Counted from the stretch's first letter, positions 19,142 through 30,670 are shown. The stretch is DNA of 64,000 bases from Candidatus Nitrotoga sp. AM1P (GCF_013168275.1 NZ_AP019547.1:744001-808000); one strand, 5' to 3'. The notes: generated from the letters alone by a model not told the origin. Translations and numbers: made by a program.

Positions 19142-20181
19142 CAACCTTCCTTCCTTAAGATCTCAATTTCTTGCTGCAACATTTTTATTTTATTTGCCAG
19201 TTCATCCAGATGACGCAGTTGGGCAGCATTTTTGCGCCACACTTCGTGCGAACTGAATGGAAAAATTCCAGTATAGGTACCAGGCTCTCGAATAGATTTT
19301 CCGATCATCGTATAGGAAGAAATCTCGACATGATCCGATATCTGCGTATGTCCTAAAATACCGGTTCCACCCCCTATTCGACAATGGCGCCCGATGATCG
19401 CGCTACCTGCAATGCCAACACATCCAGCAATAGCGGTATGTGCACCAATGCGAACATTGTGCGCAATCTGAATCAAATTATCTAACTTGACTCCTTCCTC
19501 AATCACTGTGTCATCCAACGCGCCACGATCGATAGTGGTGTTCGCGCCGATCTCCACATCATCACCAATGACCACACGCCCAATCTGCGGAATTTTCAGC
19601 CAGTGGCCTTCATTCATCGCTATGCCGAAACCGTCGGCGCCGATCACTACGCCAGAATGTGCTATCAGTCTATTTCCCAAAACACAATTGTGATAAACCA
19701 CGACGCGTGGATATAAACGTGCGTCTATACCTATCGTTACCCCAGCACCAATACTGCATCCTGCCATAATCACACAGCCAGCGCCTATCCTGGTATCTGC
19801 TCCGATCACCACATTCGTACCAATATAGGCAGTCGGATCAATATGAACCCCTTCTTCAATCACGGCACTGGGGTGTATGCCCGGCACAACTAAAGCGGGA
19901 GGATTCAGGAATGCGGAAACCTTGGCAAAATAAACATAAGGGTTGTCGCATACGATGCGGGGAAGTGATGTTGCCTCAGCGTCTGCCGGGCCTACAATTA
20001 TTGCACTGGCATGCGTAGTAGCAAGCAGCGGGCGATATTTTGCGCTCGCCAAAAAAGTAAGATGCCCTGCTTGCGCGTTTTCTAGCGTAGCTATTTGATT
20101 AACTGTTGTCTCGGTATTATCCAGCAACGAACCACCGAAACGTGCTGCAATTTCTTTAAGACTATAGTCTGTTCGCTTCAT
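19141..20181 (-). CDS. lpxD: UDP-3-O-(3-hydroxyacyl)glucosamine N-acyltransferase
   Basis: 346 residues. An N-terminal uridine-binding domain ([25 protein letters not shown]) is followed by a hexapeptide-repeat beta helix ([40 protein letters not shown]) and a C-terminal helix. The catalytic His lies in [19 protein letters not shown]. It adds the N-linked acyl chain in the third step of lipid A synthesis. It is 25 bases after skp, in the usual order. Confidence 0.98.
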   Translation of the reverse strand: MKRTDYSLKEIAARFGGSLLDNTETTVNQIATLENAQAGHLTFLASAKYRPLLATTHASAIIVGPADAEATSLPRIVCDNPYVYFAKVSAFLNPPALVVPGIHPSAVIEEGVHIDPTAYIGTNVVIGADTRIGAGCVIMAGCSIGAGVTIGIDARLYPRVVVYHNCVLGNRLIAHSGVVIGADGFGIAMNEGHWLKIPQIGRVVIGDDVEIGANTTIDRGALDDTVIEEGVKLDNLIQIAHNVRIGAHTAIAGCVGIAGSAIIGRHCRIGGGTGILGHTQISDHVEISSYTMIGKSIREPGTYTGIFPFSSHEVWRKNAAQLRHLDELANKIKMLQQEIEILRKEG

Positions 20182-20205
20182 ACAATTTAAATATAACTTA
20201 AAGCT

Positions 20206-20709
20206 TTATTTATCATTTGCCATGTATTTCAAAACTTTTTCGGTAATATCAATATTTGGGTTGCGATATACAGCTTCTTGTAATATCAAGTCATATTTTT
20301 CTTTTTCTGCAAGCGCTTGAATTGCTTTATTAGCATGCTCCAGAACCACTGACATTTCCTCATTCTTGCGCAGATTCAAATCTTCGCTGAAACCACGTTG
20401 CATGCGTTGCAGATTCATGTTGAGATTGGCCAGTTCACGTTCTTTGTTGCGTTTTTCACCCTCTGGCAGCGTCAAACCTTCTTTTTCCATGAGTGTTTGC
20501 ACATCTTTCACTTGCTTAGCGACTTTCTTGATTTCCTGGTCACGTCCGGAAAACTCCTTCTCAATCTTTTTCTCGGCCTTCACAGCGGGAGCAGATTCAC
20601 GCAAAATACGTTCGGTATTCACTATGCCCACCCGAAAATCGGCGGCCAATGCTTGAGTACTGCCTACCAAGAGCAATATCTGCATAAACTTCATACTCAA
20701 AGTTTTCAT
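20206..20709 (-). CDS. skp: OmpH/Skp family periplasmic chaperone
   Basis: 167 residues with an N-terminal signal peptide (MKFMQILLLVGSTQALAADF), then a beta strand FRVGIVNTERILRES, and a long charged coiled-coil arm (KAEKKIEKEFSGRDQEIKKV onward), ending in a short beta segment. This is the jellyfish-like trimer that holds unfolded outer-membrane proteins in the periplasm. It lies 18 bases after bamA, whose clients it delivers. Confidence 0.95.
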   Translation of the reverse strand: MKTLSMKFMQILLLVGSTQALAADFRVGIVNTERILRESAPAVKAEKKIEKEFSGRDQEIKKVAKQVKDVQTLMEKEGLTLPEGEKRNKERELANLNMNLQRMQRGFSEDLNLRKNEEMSVVLEHANKAIQALAEKEKYDLILQEAVYRNPNIDITEKVLKYMANDK

Positions 20710-20727
20710 TCTTTTTCCTAACCTAAT

Positions 20728-23004
20728 TTAAAATAATGAACCCAGTGTGAACTGGAATTGCTGTAACTTGTCGCCAAATTGCTTGTTTAGAGGCACGCCT
20801 ATACTAACTTTAAGTGGACCAACTGGTGATACCCAAGTAACGGCGATACCCGTAGAATAACGCAAGCTGTCAGATCCTGTAAGACCTAAGCCAAACACCG
20901 CTCCAGCGTCTATAAAAGCACTCAAGCGCACGGATCTTTCCTTATTCATTCCAGGCATGGGGAATAGTAATTCAGCATTTCCAACTATACGTCTGGTGCC
21001 ACCCAAGGAATTATTGTTAATGTCTCGCGGCCCAATGGAAAATGGCTTAAAACCACGCACTGAACCGGGCCCACCCGCATAAAAATTCTTGAAGAATGGC
21101 ACTGGCTTGTCGCCATAACCTTCCGCACCGCCCACTTCGCCATTCAGCATGAGAGTAAATTTTTGACTTATCGGATAGAACCACTGATGCTGATAAGTAA
21201 GTTTGTAAAACCGCTGATCAGAAACCGGTAGAGCTACTTCCACAAAAGCACGCTGCACTGTCCCCGCCGTAGTGTAAATAGCACTATCACGGCTATCATG
21301 GCTCCAACCCACCGAACTCAACAGGTTACTTGTCGAAGGTCCAAAGATTTTAACGTACTCTTTCATTTGTAACGAACTTCTGTCGGTAAGTGTCAGTTCA
21401 GTCTTTTCTGCCGATAAACCAAAATGTGTATTCTCAAAGTCGCTGATTGGTACACCAAAACGTACTCCTCCACCAATGGTTGCAGAAAGGTATGGGCTAA
21501 TTGCCGTATAAGTGGAATTCACGTTGCGTTTATATAAATCGAATCCTCTACTTACGCCATTATCAGTGTAATAGGGGTTAGTATAAGTGACCGAATACAC
21601 TTGATTAATCTTACTGGTATTAATCTGGGTAGATAAACTATTACCGGTACCAAACAAATTTCGCTGAGTGACAGAACCAGTAAACACCACTCCAACGTTA
21701 CTGGATATCCCGGCACCGACCGAAAAATCTCCAGTGGATTTTTCCTTAACAGCCAGACTAACATCTAGCTGGTCATTTGTACCAGGCACCGGGAGAGTCT
21801 CAATATTTACTTCACTAAAGAAGTCCAAGCGATCGATTTTTTGTTTGGATGTCTTAATTTTAGACGCGGAATACCATGCACTCTCCATCTGACGAAATTC
21901 GCGCCGAATCACAAGGTCACGAGTTTTAGTGTTACCTGTAATGTCGATATGTCGTACGTAGGCTCGAGCACCAGGGTCAACGACAAAAGTAAACCCTACT
22001 TGATGTTTTTCTTTATCTACATCCGGTACCGCATTAACATTAGCGAAAGCATAACCATCCTCACCAAGGCGATCGCCTATTTTTTTGGTGGAATCGGTCA
22101 ATTCCTTGCGAGAAAACACATCACCTGCTTGTATTTTAATCAGTTTACGCGTTTCCACATGCGGTAAGATATTTTCAGGTCCAGATACTTTAACCTCGGA
22201 AACTTTGTACTTGGCGCCTTCGCTAATATTAATGGTGATATAAATGTGTTCCTTGTCCGGTGTGATAGAAACTTGGGTAGAGTCTATGGAAAACTCCAGA
22301 TAGCCCGCGTCAAGATAAAGTGAACGCAAAGTTTCTAAATCAGCTGATAGTTTTTGCTTGGAATATTGATCATTTTTGGTAAACCAGCTTATCCAGTTTG
22401 GTGTACCAAGCTGCATCAAATCCTTCAATTTTTTTTCGTTAAAAGCCTGGTTACCGATAATATTAATTTGCCTGATTTTAGAAGTTTCACCCTCTACCAC
22501 ATTAAAGATGATAGCGACACGGTTGCGTTCTAACTCGGTGACAGTGGTGCTGAATTTCACCCCATATTTGCCGCGCGCTACATACTGGCGCTTGAGCTCT
22601 TGTTCCGCTTTATCCAAGGCAGACTTATCGAAAATACGACCATCCGCCAGCCCCACCGACTTAAGATTGTCGCGCAGCGTATCTTTAGGGAAGTCCTTCA
22701 CCCCATTAATTTCAATGCTGGCGATGGATGGACGTTCGCGCACCAGGACAATTAACACGCCCTGTTGCATTTCAAGGCGCACATCCTTGAAAAAACCAGT
22801 GGCAAACAATGCACGGATTGCCGCAGCAGCATGTTCATCATCCAGCTTGTCACCAACCTTGACCGGTAAATAGCTGAACACAGTGCCTGCCTCAGTACGC
22901 TGTATCCCTTCTACACGAATATCTTTAACCACGAAAGGTTCGATAGCTATAGCGGACGCGGCATATAACAGCGGGATAAGCCCCGCTAGATTTTTCAATT
23001 TCAT
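20728..23004 (-). CDS. bamA: Outer membrane protein assembly factor BamA
   Basis: 758 residues, the usual length. A signal peptide (LIPLLYAASAIA) precedes five POTRA domains; FVVKDIRVEGIQRTEAGTVF opens POTRA1 and GTRAYVRHIDITGN-like sequence (here ARAYVRHIDITGNTKTRD) marks POTRA5. The C-terminal half is the 16-strand barrel with the loop-6 motif VRGF (PGSVRGFKPFS) and a final aromatic residue (FQFTLGSLF). It inserts beta-barrel proteins into the outer membrane and is essential. Confidence 0.98.
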   Translation of the reverse strand: MKLKNLAGLIPLLYAASAIAIEPFVVKDIRVEGIQRTEAGTVFSYLPVKVGDKLDDEHAAAAIRALFATGFFKDVRLEMQQGVLIVLVRERPSIASIEINGVKDFPKDTLRDNLKSVGLADGRIFDKSALDKAEQELKRQYVARGKYGVKFSTTVTELERNRVAIIFNVVEGETSKIRQINIIGNQAFNEKKLKDLMQLGTPNWISWFTKNDQYSKQKLSADLETLRSLYLDAGYLEFSIDSTQVSITPDKEHIYITINISEGAKYKVSEVKVSGPENILPHVETRKLIKIQAGDVFSRKELTDSTKKIGDRLGEDGYAFANVNAVPDVDKEKHQVGFTFVVDPGARAYVRHIDITGNTKTRDLVIRREFRQMESAWYSASKIKTSKQKIDRLDFFSEVNIETLPVPGTNDQLDVSLAVKEKSTGDFSVGAGISSNVGVVFTGSVTQRNLFGTGNSLSTQINTSKINQVYSVTYTNPYYTDNGVSRGFDLYKRNVNSTYTAISPYLSATIGGGVRFGVPISDFENTHFGLSAEKTELTLTDRSSLQMKEYVKIFGPSTSNLLSSVGWSHDSRDSAIYTTAGTVQRAFVEVALPVSDQRFYKLTYQHQWFYPISQKFTLMLNGEVGGAEGYGDKPVPFFKNFYAGGPGSVRGFKPFSIGPRDINNNSLGGTRRIVGNAELLFPMPGMNKERSVRLSAFIDAGAVFGLGLTGSDSLRYSTGIAVTWVSPVGPLKVSIGVPLNKQFGDKLQQFQFTLGSLF

Positions 23005-23017
23005 GTATTATTTCAAC

Positions 23018-24370
23018 CTAAAATACGCGGCTAAAGTCGTTAAACAACGCGAGAACCATCAAGGTAACGAGCAGCACAATGCCAATTTTCTGCCCTGCCC
23101 CCCAAGCCTCCTCGGACATCGGACTGCCTTTAATTAACTCGGCCATATAATACAGCAAATGCCCGCCATCTAATAAGGGGATAGGCAGCAAATTCAACAC
23201 TCCGAGGCTAATACTGATCAGTGCCAGGAAATTCAGGTATGCGACCATACCCATCTGTGCTGACTGTCCAGCATAATCAGCAATGGTAATTGGCCCGCTC
23301 AGATTTTTCAGCGACATTTCGCCTATGACCATTTTACCCAACGATTTCAAACTCACCTTGGAAATTTCCCAGGTTTTGCGTACGGCATGCCCGAATGCTG
23401 CAAGCGGCGCATAACGCACTGTAGTCAACAATGCGTCAAACTCACGCCGGTCTATGTGCGGAGCAACTCCAATCTTGCCTACCGTTATGTTCGCTTCGCT
23501 GGTTGCTTCAGGTGTGAGATTAAGAACCCGTAGCGTGCCGCTTCGTTCAATTTCCAATTTCAGTAGCTGTCCCGGATGACCACGCACTACCTCCACCAAG
23601 TCTTTCCAATCTTCGATACTCTGACTATTTACTCGCAGAATTTTATCATTTGGGAGTAGCCCTGCACGTTGAGCAACCCCACCTTCTACCAATTTTCCGA
23701 TGACGGGGCGCACCAACGGCTGATACGGTTGTAAACCGAGAGAGTGTAAAAAGTTCTCATCCATATCATCCGGAGTGAGCGCTTTCAGATCGAGCACATG
23801 CCGGACTATTTCTCCTTGTACAGTACGCATTTCTATGCGTGCTTCAGTAGTACCTTGCAGAGTGAGATCCAATAATACCCAACTTACTTGTTCCCAACTC
23901 GGAATGGCTTGCTCATTAATGCTGACGATGGTTTCCTGCGCTTGCAAGGATGCTGTTGCTGCAGGTGTGTTCGGTAATACTTTGCCCAGCACAGGTTTAA
24001 GACTCGGCACGCCATAGATAAATAATGCCCAGAATAATAAAATAGCCAGCAGTAGATTAGCCACCGGCCCCGCCACCACGATAGCTATACGCTGCAGCAC
24101 AGGTTTACGATTAAATGCAAGATGCAGCTCATGCGCTGCCACTTTACCTTCACGCTCATCCAGCATCTTGACATAGCCGCCTAAGGGAATGGCGGAGATC
24201 ACCCAATCTGTTTCGCTACTTGCAAAGCGTTTGGTGTAAATTGTCTTGCCAAAACCAACTGAAAAACGCAACACTTTCACTCCACACATTCGTGCTACCC
24301 AGTAGTGCCCCATTTCATGGATCACTACAAGTATTGCTATAGCGGTAATGAAAGCCAGTAGTGTGATCAT
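23018..24370 (-). CDS. rseP: RseP family site-2 zinc metalloprotease
   Basis: About 450 residues from the ATG at 24370, which overlaps the dxr stop (ATGA); the frame extends to 24379. The first helix carries the zinc site HEMGH, and the last part has the [15 protein letters not shown] motif supplying the third ligand Asp. Between them are PDZ-type domains ([20 protein letters not shown]). It cuts anti-sigma-E inside the membrane during envelope stress. Adjacent bamA and skp are envelope-assembly genes, a fit with that role. Confidence 0.97.
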   Translation of the reverse strand: MITLLAFITAIAILVVIHEMGHYWVARMCGVKVLRFSVGFGKTIYTKRFASSETDWVISAIPLGGYVKMLDEREGKVAAHELHLAFNRKPVLQRIAIVVAGPVANLLLAILLFWALFIYGVPSLKPVLGKVLPNTPAATASLQAQETIVSINEQAIPSWEQVSWVLLDLTLQGTTEARIEMRTVQGEIVRHVLDLKALTPDDMDENFLHSLGLQPYQPLVRPVIGKLVEGGVAQRAGLLPNDKILRVNSQSIEDWKDLVEVVRGHPGQLLKLEIERSGTLRVLNLTPEATSEANITVGKIGVAPHIDRREFDALLTTVRYAPLAAFGHAVRKTWEISKVSLKSLGKMVIGEMSLKNLSGPITIADYAGQSAQMGMVAYLNFLALISISLGVLNLLPIPLLDGGHLLYYMAELIKGSPMSEEAWGAGQKIGIVLLVTLMVLALFNDFSRVF

Positions 24371-25578
24371 GAAAAACAAATCATACTTTTTATTAATAAT
24401 TCATTTGCTACTATGCGTGCAGCGGCATCCGCACTTAACACATCCTCCAGCGTGTTAACCGTGGTTACCGGCAAATCAGCGAGTACATCTTCTATCAAAC
24501 GTGGAATGGCAAGGAAAGGAATCTGTTTGTTTAGGAATGCGACCACGGCTACTTCATTGGCCGCATTGAGCACGGCAGGTGCTGTGCCGCCGGCGCGCAA
24601 AGCTTGATAGGCCAGAGTCAAGCCTGGGAAACGAATAAAGTCCGGCGCAACAAAATCGAGAGTCGCTATCTTAAGCAGATCCAACGGTTCAACACCCGTT
24701 TCAATGCGTTCCGGGTAGGCCAACGCATATGCGATCGGGATGCGCATGTCCGGATTGCCCAGCTGCGCGAGTACCGAACCGTCCACATATTGCACCAGCG
24801 AATGAATAATACTTTGCGGATGTACCACGACCTGAATCGCATCGGCTGGCGCGTTAAACAACCAGTGTGCCTCAATGACTTCCAGCCCCTTGTTTATCAT
24901 GGTAGCGGAATCAACCGAAATCTTGCGTCCCATTATCCAATTAGGGTGCGCACACGCTTGCTCCGGCGTGACGTGTTTTAATGCAGATAAAGTAGTGTTG
25001 AGAAAAGGACCGCCAGATGCGGTGAGCAGAATTTTACTGATCCCGCTGGCAGCTAAACTATCCGTGTGATGACGGGAATAATCATGGGGCAAAGCCTGGA
25101 AAATGGCGTTATGCTCACTATCAATGGGCAACAGAGTAGCGCCATGTTTATGCACCAAATCCATAAATATTCGTCCCGCCATTACCAGTGCTTCCTTGTT
25201 CGCCAGCAGAATTTTCTTGCCTGCACGTGCAGCAGCCAGCGTAGGACGCAACCCTGCTGCACCGACAATAGCAGCCATTACCGTATCCACCTCCGGCAAT
25301 GATGCAACCCGCTCCAGCGCTGCGGCACCCCATAAAACTTCCACATCCACACCAGCGACGGTGATACGCTGCGCCAGACGCATGGCTGCTGCCTCGTCTA
25401 ACAACACAGCATAGCGCGGCGCGAAACGAATGCATTGCTCAAACAGAATATTATCTTGGCATTGTGCAGTGAGTGCCATGATGCGATAGCGTTCAGGGTG
25501 ACGCGCTACGACATCCAATGTACTGGTCCCTATGCTGCCCGTGGAACCCAGTATGGTGAGATGGCTTATGCTTTTCAT
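24367..25578 (-). CDS. dxr: 1-deoxy-D-xylulose-5-phosphate reductoisomerase
   Basis: 403 residues. NADPH-binding [19 protein letters not shown] at the N-terminus, [15 protein letters not shown] in the middle and the metal/substrate stretch [13 protein letters not shown], followed by [20 protein letters not shown]. It makes 2-C-methylerythritol 4-phosphate, the committed step of the non-mevalonate isoprenoid route, feeding the uppS product two genes upstream. It overlaps cdsA and rseP by four bases each. Confidence 0.98.
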   Translation of the reverse strand: MKSISHLTILGSTGSIGTSTLDVVARHPERYRIMALTAQCQDNILFEQCIRFAPRYAVLLDEAAAMRLAQRITVAGVDVEVLWGAAALERVASLPEVDTVMAAIVGAAGLRPTLAAARAGKKILLANKEALVMAGRIFMDLVHKHGATLLPIDSEHNAIFQALPHDYSRHHTDSLAASGISKILLTASGGPFLNTTLSALKHVTPEQACAHPNWIMGRKISVDSATMINKGLEVIEAHWLFNAPADAIQVVVHPQSIIHSLVQYVDGSVLAQLGNPDMRIPIAYALAYPERIETGVEPLDLLKIATLDFVAPDFIRFPGLTLAYQALRAGGTAPAVLNAANEVAVVAFLNKQIPFLAIPRLIEDVLADLPVTTVNTLEDVLSADAAARIVANELLIKSMICFS

Positions 25579-26396
25579 GCCACCCTTTGGAGCAGAATCA
25601 CCATTGCAGCCAATGGCAAAGTTGAAGTCAGCGCATCAATGCGATCCAATAGGCCACCATGGCCGGGAAGCAATGTGCCGCTGTCCTTAACCCCAGCTTG
25701 ACGTTTAATAGCCGACTCAAACAAATCACCGATCACTGCCAGTCCCACCCACCCCCAGGACACGATTAACATACCGAGCAGCGCTTGGTAATTTGTAGCA
25801 AGGTCGCTTGTCCAAACAATAAGCAACACATACGCGGTAACTCCGAGGAGTGCGCCGAATACGCCTTCCCAAGTCTTACCGGGACTAATATTGGGCGCAA
25901 GCTTGTTCTTACCAAATTTTCGTCCGCTGAAATAAGCAGCGATGTCTGCCACCCAGACTAGCCCAATCACCCCCAATAGCCACCAGGGATTTTGTATACG
26001 CAAGTCCATCATCGCCAAGCCAGTCGGAATCAATAGTACCCAACCAGTTAACATCATCAACAGCGGTTGACGCACGTGCCAACGAGCTTTAAGCCAAAGT
26101 GGCACCATAATTAACCATAGCAGCGCCGACATACCGTATATCAGCATATGTAATGATTCAAACTGTCCGGGATATTGCGTATTAAGCCAAACGATACCAA
26201 GCATCACAGCCAGAGTCAGCCACAAATAAACACTAATCGTTTTTCTGGACAGCTGGGATAAGCGCGCCCATTCCAATGAAGCTTGCATCACCATGATAAT
26301 CACCAGCGCAGCCCACCCCAAAGTGGGCAATAAAAACAGCGCTAACAGGAATAATACGAGTAGGATGACGGCTGTAATCACACGCTGTTTAAGCAT
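25575..26396 (-). CDS. cdsA: Phosphatidate cytidylyltransferase
   Basis: About 273 residues from the ATG at 26396 (MLKQRVITA), the usual start for the family, eight bases inside the end of uppS; the frame is open to 26468. Seven or eight membrane helices are visible. The family signature near the C-terminus is complete: [20 protein letters not shown] followed by [10 protein letters not shown]. It makes CDP-diacylglycerol for phospholipid synthesis. Confidence 0.97.
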   Translation of the reverse strand: MLKQRVITAVILLVLFLLALFLLPTLGWAALVIIMVMQASLEWARLSQLSRKTISVYLWLTLAVMLGIVWLNTQYPGQFESLHMLIYGMSALLWLIMVPLWLKARWHVRQPLLMMLTGWVLLIPTGLAMMDLRIQNPWWLLGVIGLVWVADIAAYFSGRKFGKNKLAPNISPGKTWEGVFGALLGVTAYVLLIVWTSDLATNYQALLGMLIVSWGWVGLAVIGDLFESAIKRQAGVKDSGTLLPGHGGLLDRIDALTSTLPLAAMVILLQRVA

Positions 26397-27171
26397 TAAT
26401 TTCCCCATCCTGCATTCGCCCGCTCCGAACTTGTTCACTCGTTCGGCCGAAGCGACGCTCCCGTGCATAGTAGGACTGGATAGCCAATTTCAATGCTTCG
26501 CCATCGAAGGCCGGCCACAGTGTATCGGTGAAATATAACTCGGTATAAGCCAGTTGCCATAACAAAAAATTGCTGATGCGTTGTTCACCTCCAGTACGGA
26601 TAAATAAATCTGGCTTGGGCGCATAGTGCATGGAAAGGTATGCTTCCAGGTCTTCTTCATTAAAACCGCCAACCAGATCAGGGCGCGCTTGCAGCATCTT
26701 TTGCGTGGCTTGCATAATATCCCAGCGTCCACCGTAGTCAGCCGCAACCGTAAGCGTTAAGCTAGCATTGCCTGTAGTCAATTGTTCCGCGTCTAAAATG
26801 CATTGATTAAGCTTGGCATCGAAACGACTACGATCACCTATGATTTTTAGTCGAATATTATTCTCGTGCAACTTGAATACTTCACGCTCAAGCATTTTCA
26901 GGAATAACTGCATCAGAAAGGTAACTTCGTCTGCAGGGCGACGCCAGTTCTCGCTACTGAAGGCAAACAGAGTCAGATATTCGACTCCCAGTTCGCGGCA
27001 GGCTTTCACGATCTCGCGTACCGTCTCCACACCTCGTTGATGCCCGGCAATACGTGGCAAATAGCGCTGCTTTGCCCAGCGACCATTACCATCCATGATG
27101 ATGGCAATATGACGTGGCACTTGAGGTATAACTGGGACGGTGCGAGTGGGATTTTGAAATAACGCCATCAA
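26389..27171 (-). CDS. uppS: Undecaprenyl diphosphate synthase
   Basis: 260 residues. The cis-prenyltransferase motifs are plain: HIAIIMDGNGRWAKQR with the catalytic Asp, TLFAFSSENWRRP, and PDLFIRTGGEQRISNFLLWQ followed by AYTELYFTD. It makes the C55 lipid carrier used for peptidoglycan and for the glycan cluster at the left of this window. It is 100 bases after frr, and no strong terminator is seen between them. Confidence 0.98.
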   Translation of the reverse strand: MMALFQNPTRTVPVIPQVPRHIAIIMDGNGRWAKQRYLPRIAGHQRGVETVREIVKACRELGVEYLTLFAFSSENWRRPADEVTFLMQLFLKMLEREVFKLHENNIRLKIIGDRSRFDAKLNQCILDAEQLTTGNASLTLTVAADYGGRWDIMQATQKMLQARPDLVGGFNEEDLEAYLSMHYAPKPDLFIRTGGEQRISNFLLWQLAYTELYFTDTLWPAFDGEALKLAIQSYYARERRFGRTSEQVRSGRMQDGEINA

Positions 27172-27271
27172 GAACCTCTAAAGAAATCTCGCGAGGACAG
27201 TGACCATTTTGATAGCACAAGCAAGCAATATGCTCGCTTTTTTATGGTATACCACTCCATATGTAGTGCAG

Positions 27272-27829
27272 TTAAACTGCCATCAGGTCAATTTCTTTTA
27301 TTTGCAGTAATTTGTCTATTTCTACTACGAAATGGTCTGTCAGTTTTTGCACCTCATCCTGCCCACGGCGCTCATCATCTTCACCTATTTCCTTATTCTT
27401 GAATAACTTTTTAAGATGCTCGTTGGCATCGCGACGTACATTGCGTATAGCCACCTTAGCGTTCTCCGACTCACTACGCACTACCTTGATCAAGTCACGG
27501 CGACGCTCTTCGGTCAACATCGGCATGGGGACGCGGATTAAATCCCCATTGGTCGCCGGATTCAGCCCCAGATCAGCGTCGCGTATCGCTTTTTCCACTG
27601 CTGCAATCATATTTTTTTCCCACGTTTGTACCCCGATAGTGCGCGCATCAATCAAAGTCACATTAGCAACTTGGTTAATCAACGTGGGACTGCCATAATA
27701 ATCTACGGTCACATGATCCAGAATACCAGTGTGTGCCCTACCAGTACGAATCTTACCGAAATCCACTTTGAGCGTTTCCAGCGTCTTATTCATCTTCTGT
27801 TCAGCATTTTTTTTGATATCAGAAATCAT
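27272..27829 (-). CDS. frr: Ribosome recycling factor
   Basis: 185 residues from the ATG at 27829, nine bases after GGAGG; another ATG at 27838 is only four bases from the same site. The three-helix bundle and hinge domain are recognisable ([40 protein letters not shown] as [15 protein letters not shown]). It splits post-termination ribosomes with EF-G. It lies just downstream of pyrH, the usual order. Confidence 0.97.
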   Translation of the reverse strand: MISDIKKNAEQKMNKTLETLKVDFGKIRTGRAHTGILDHVTVDYYGSPTLINQVANVTLIDARTIGVQTWEKNMIAAVEKAIRDADLGLNPATNGDLIRVPMPMLTEERRRDLIKVVRSESENAKVAIRNVRRDANEHLKKLFKNKEIGEDDERRGQDEVQKLTDHFVVEIDKLLQIKEIDLMAV

Positions 27830-27844
27830 TACATTCATCCTCCA

Positions 27845-28567
27845 TCAGTTACAATGTACCAGCGTCCCTTCATCCTGCCCCATCACTACGCGCTTCAGCG
27901 CGTCATGTTTGAAGATGCTGAATACAATAATCGGCAAGCTCTGGTCACGGCACAAGGTCAGTGCAGTGGCATCCATTACCTTAAGGTTTTTATTAATCGC
28001 TTCATCAAAACTCAATTTTTGATAGCGAATAGCGGCGGGATCAAGTTTCGGATCAGCGGTATATACCCCGTCTACCTTGGTCGCTTTAACGACAACTTCC
28101 GCATCCATTTCCACGCCGCGTAAGGCGGCCGCGGTATCGGTGGTGAAGAATGGATTACCAGTCCCGGCAGCAAATATCACCACTTTGCCATCCTCCAGGT
28201 AGCGTAATGCCTTGCCTCGTATAAATGGTTCAGCCACTTGTTCCAGGTTGAGGGCCGACTGCACCCGACAATCCAAACCGAAGCGTTTCATAGCATCCTG
28301 CAAGGCCATGGCGTTCATAACGGTAGCCAACATTCCCATATAATCGGCGGTGGCGCGATCCATCCCAGCAGCGGCAGGCGCAACTCCGCGGAAGATATTA
28401 CCGCCACCGATCACCACCGCCACCTGTACACCCAGCTCAACCACCTCGCCAATTTCACTAACGATGCGCTCAATCACAGCACGATTAATTCCGTAGCTAT
28501 CATCGCCCATCAGGGCTTCCCCGGAAAGTTTGAGCAGGATGCGCTTGTATGCTGGAGCAGTTGGCAT
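27845..28567 (-). CDS. pyrH: Uridylate kinase
   Basis: 240 residues from the ATG at 28567; the frame is open to 28594 but that would run into tsf. Amino-acid-kinase-fold motifs: [29 protein letters not shown], and the acceptor-site [17 protein letters not shown]. It phosphorylates UMP to UDP. It sits between tsf and frr, the conserved translation-linked block. Confidence 0.98.
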   Translation of the reverse strand: MPTAPAYKRILLKLSGEALMGDDSYGINRAVIERIVSEIGEVVELGVQVAVVIGGGNIFRGVAPAAAGMDRATADYMGMLATVMNAMALQDAMKRFGLDCRVQSALNLEQVAEPFIRGKALRYLEDGKVVIFAAGTGNPFFTTDTAAALRGVEMDAEVVVKATKVDGVYTADPKLDPAAIRYQKLSFDEAINKNLKVMDATALTLCRDQSLPIIVFSIFKHDALKRVVMGQDEGTLVHCN

Positions 28568-28571
28568 TGGC

Positions 28572-29450
28572 TTACACCTTTGCAGCGGCAGCAACTTCGG
28601 CAGCGTAATCCACTACAACCTTTTCTATACCCTCCCCCACCACGAACATCTGGAACGCATTGACCTTCACGTTATGAGTGGACAATAACTTTTCTACCAA
28701 AATATCGGGATCCTTCACGAAAGGTTGGCCCAGCAGAGTAACTTCGGCCAAATACTTGGCAATACGTCCATCCACCATCTTTTCAATAATATTGGCCGGC
28801 TTTCCGCTTTCTGCGGCTTGTGCGGTGTATACCTTGCGTTCAGTATCAAGCAACTCTTGAGAGACTTGCTCTTTGGAAACACATATCGGCTTGCTCGCAG
28901 CGATGTGCATCGCCAAATCTTTGCCCAATGCATCGTCACCACCGCTGATATCTAAAAGCACACCGATTTTGCTGCCGTGCAAATAAGCCACCACTTTACC
29001 CGTTGTGCTATAGCGCACGAAACGTCGCACACTGACATTCTCGCCCAACTTCATGATTAGTGATTTGCGCGCGTCTTCCACACTGTCACCACCCGCCAAA
29101 ACAACTGAGGACAAAGTCTCAGAATCACTTGGATTGTTTTGTGCAATGGCTTGCGCCACATTACTCGAAAATGCCATAAAGGCATCATTCTTTGCCATAA
29201 AATCAGTTTCGCAGTTCACTTCCACCAGCGCACCAACTTTACCATCAGCACTGATAAAAGCACTCACCAAACCCTCAGCTGCTATACGCGAAGCTGCCTT
29301 ACTAGCCTTGGCACCACTCTTAATGCGTAAAAATTCTTCAGCTGCCTTGAAGTCGCCATTCGTTTCAACTAGCGCCTTCTTGCAATCCATCATGCCGAGA
29401 CCCGTCGCTTCACGTAAATCTTTTACCATGCCTGCGGTAATTTCCGCCAT
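28572..29450 (-). CDS. tsf: Elongation factor Ts
   Basis: 292 residues. The N-terminal UBA-like part has [20 protein letters not shown], the classic family signature, and the core includes [20 protein letters not shown]. It is the nucleotide exchange factor for EF-Tu. It is separated from rpsB by 67 bases holding a strong hairpin with a T run on this strand, so tsf output is likely set by partial read-through. Confidence 0.98.
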   Translation of the reverse strand: MAEITAGMVKDLREATGLGMMDCKKALVETNGDFKAAEEFLRIKSGAKASKAASRIAAEGLVSAFISADGKVGALVEVNCETDFMAKNDAFMAFSSNVAQAIAQNNPSDSETLSSVVLAGGDSVEDARKSLIMKLGENVSVRRFVRYSTTGKVVAYLHGSKIGVLLDISGGDDALGKDLAMHIAASKPICVSKEQVSQELLDTERKVYTAQAAESGKPANIIEKMVDGRIAKYLAEVTLLGQPFVKDPDILVEKLLSTHNVKVNAFQMFVVGEGIEKVVVDYAAEVAAAAKV

Positions 29451-29475
29451 TTCCCACTCCTTGAAAACATAACCT

Positions 29476-29500
29476 AAAAAAAGGGGCTCTCGCCCCTTTT
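29476..29500 (-). terminator. Intrinsic terminator/attenuator between rpsB and tsf
   Basis: A nine-pair stem AAAAGGGGC / GCCCCTTTT (29479-29487 with 29492-29500) closes a four-base loop; read on the minus strand it ends in a run of seven T. Both flanking genes are on the minus strand and belong together, so partial termination is the likely effect, as known for the same gene pair in Escherichia coli. Confidence 0.85.
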
Positions 29501-29517
29501 AGCCAAACGAATAAAGC

Positions 29518-30243
29518 TTACGCCGCCTGATCTTCGACTTGTGCCACAATCTCGTTAAGCGCCTGTTCGCGCCCTTCCAGCACTGCATCAGCCATTCCGC
29601 GCGCATACAGGCGTATCGCCTGACTGGAATCGTCGTTGCCCGGGATAACATAATCAACACCCAGTGGGGTATGGTTGGTGTCTACCACGCCAATCACCGG
29701 AATATTCAGTTTCTGTGCTTCTACAATGGCACCTTTTTGGTAACCAACATCGATCACAAAAATCGCGGTAGGCAAATTCTGCATATTCTTGATGCCACCG
29801 AGGCTGCGATCCAGCTTTTCCAACTCGCGCTGCATCATCAGACCTTCCTTCTTGGAAATTTTTTCCATGGCTGCGCTATCCAGCATCATAGCTTCCAGCT
29901 CATGCAAACGCTTGACGGATTGCTGTACCGTCTTGAAATTAGTGAGCATACCGCCCAGCCAGCGATGATCAACAAAAGGGCTGCCACAACGAAGCGCCTC
30001 TTCTTTAATAATTTCACGCGCTTGGCGCTTAGTCGCAACAAACAATATCGTGCCCTTATTGGCAGCAATTTTGCGCACAAACTTCAACGCGTCGTTATAC
30101 ATAACAACGGTTTTTTCTAGATTGATAATATGAATTTTGTTGCGATGGCCGAAAATAAAAGGAGCCATCTTGGGATTCCAATAACGAGTTTGATGTCCAA
30201 AATGGACGCCCGCTTCCAGCATTTGACGCATAATTACAGCCAT
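29518..30243 (-). CDS. rpsB: 30S ribosomal protein S2
   Basis: 241 residues. Signatures: [20 protein letters not shown] at the N-terminus, [15 protein letters not shown], and [20 protein letters not shown]. It is a late-assembling small-subunit protein. The gene heads the long minus-strand operon, behind a good sigma-70 promoter at 30366-30394 and a leader of about 115 bases. Confidence 0.98.
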   Translation of the reverse strand: MAVIMRQMLEAGVHFGHQTRYWNPKMAPFIFGHRNKIHIINLEKTVVMYNDALKFVRKIAANKGTILFVATKRQAREIIKEEALRCGSPFVDHRWLGGMLTNFKTVQQSVKRLHELEAMMLDSAAMEKISKKEGLMMQRELEKLDRSLGGIKNMQNLPTAIFVIDVGYQKGAIVEAQKLNIPVIGVVDTNHTPLGVDYVIPGNDDSSQAIRLYARGMADAVLEGREQALNEIVAQVEDQAA

Positions 30244-30365
30244 AATTACTCCATGTGTTAAGGGTTAAAGTCTTCCACTCGTCAAATCGACCCTTGCAGG
30301 CACCCCAACATGAACGAGTGTGTGAATTTCCTGCTACTTAAACTTGCCAAATAAGCAGGGCGCGC

Positions 30366-30394
30366 ATTGTAACCTAAGCACCCAATCAACTCAA
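30366..30394 (-). promoter_or_regulatory. Predicted sigma-70 promoter of rpsB
   Basis: On the minus strand TTGAGT (30389-30394) and TACAAT (30366-30371) are separated by exactly 17 bases. The transcript would begin near 30358 and have a leader of about 115 bases. The leader contains two possible pairings, CCTGCTTA with a later AGCAGG, and CTCGTTCATG-region with GACGAG, which could form the S2-responsive structure known from other bacteria. Confidence 0.65.
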
Positions 30395-30644
30395 ACACAA
30401 GCCCCTTAATAAAACTGAACCCATAACTCGAAGATGCCACAGAATGCTCAAGACCATCACATCAGACTTTCGAATACATGCATCGAATTCATCGGACTCC
30501 CTCATGAATGCAGTTTATAATAATGCAGAGGGCCATCCTAAATTTAGGATTAAGACTTAACCTTGCAATACGCGGAACGAAAAAGCTTTTCACGTATTAG
30601 CCCATGAGACGCTTGCCTTGTATGAGAATTTTATCAACAATGAC

Positions 30645-30663
30645 ATCTCCTACTTCAGGAGAT
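30645..30663 (+). promoter_or_regulatory. Hairpin masking the Shine-Dalgarno of the peroxiredoxin gene
   Basis: ATCTCCT (30645-30651) and AGGAGAT (30657-30663) are perfect complements around the loop ACTTC. The right arm contains the AGGAG ribosome site, nine bases before the ATG at 30671. Folded, the site would be closed. This could give temperature- or factor-dependent translation; the effect is inferred from sequence only. Confidence 0.55.
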
Positions 30664-30670
30664 TACCTAG

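Larger units (their letters stand above)
30244..30670. other. Divergent intergenic region rpsB / peroxiredoxin
   Basis: 427 bases between divergent genes. The left part is the rpsB leader and promoter described separately. The stretch 30400-30640 has no credible open frame on either strand; I see no clear promoter hexamer pair for the peroxiredoxin, only AT-rich segments such as 30530-30560. The last 30 bases hold a hairpin over the peroxiredoxin ribosome site. Confidence 0.5.
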
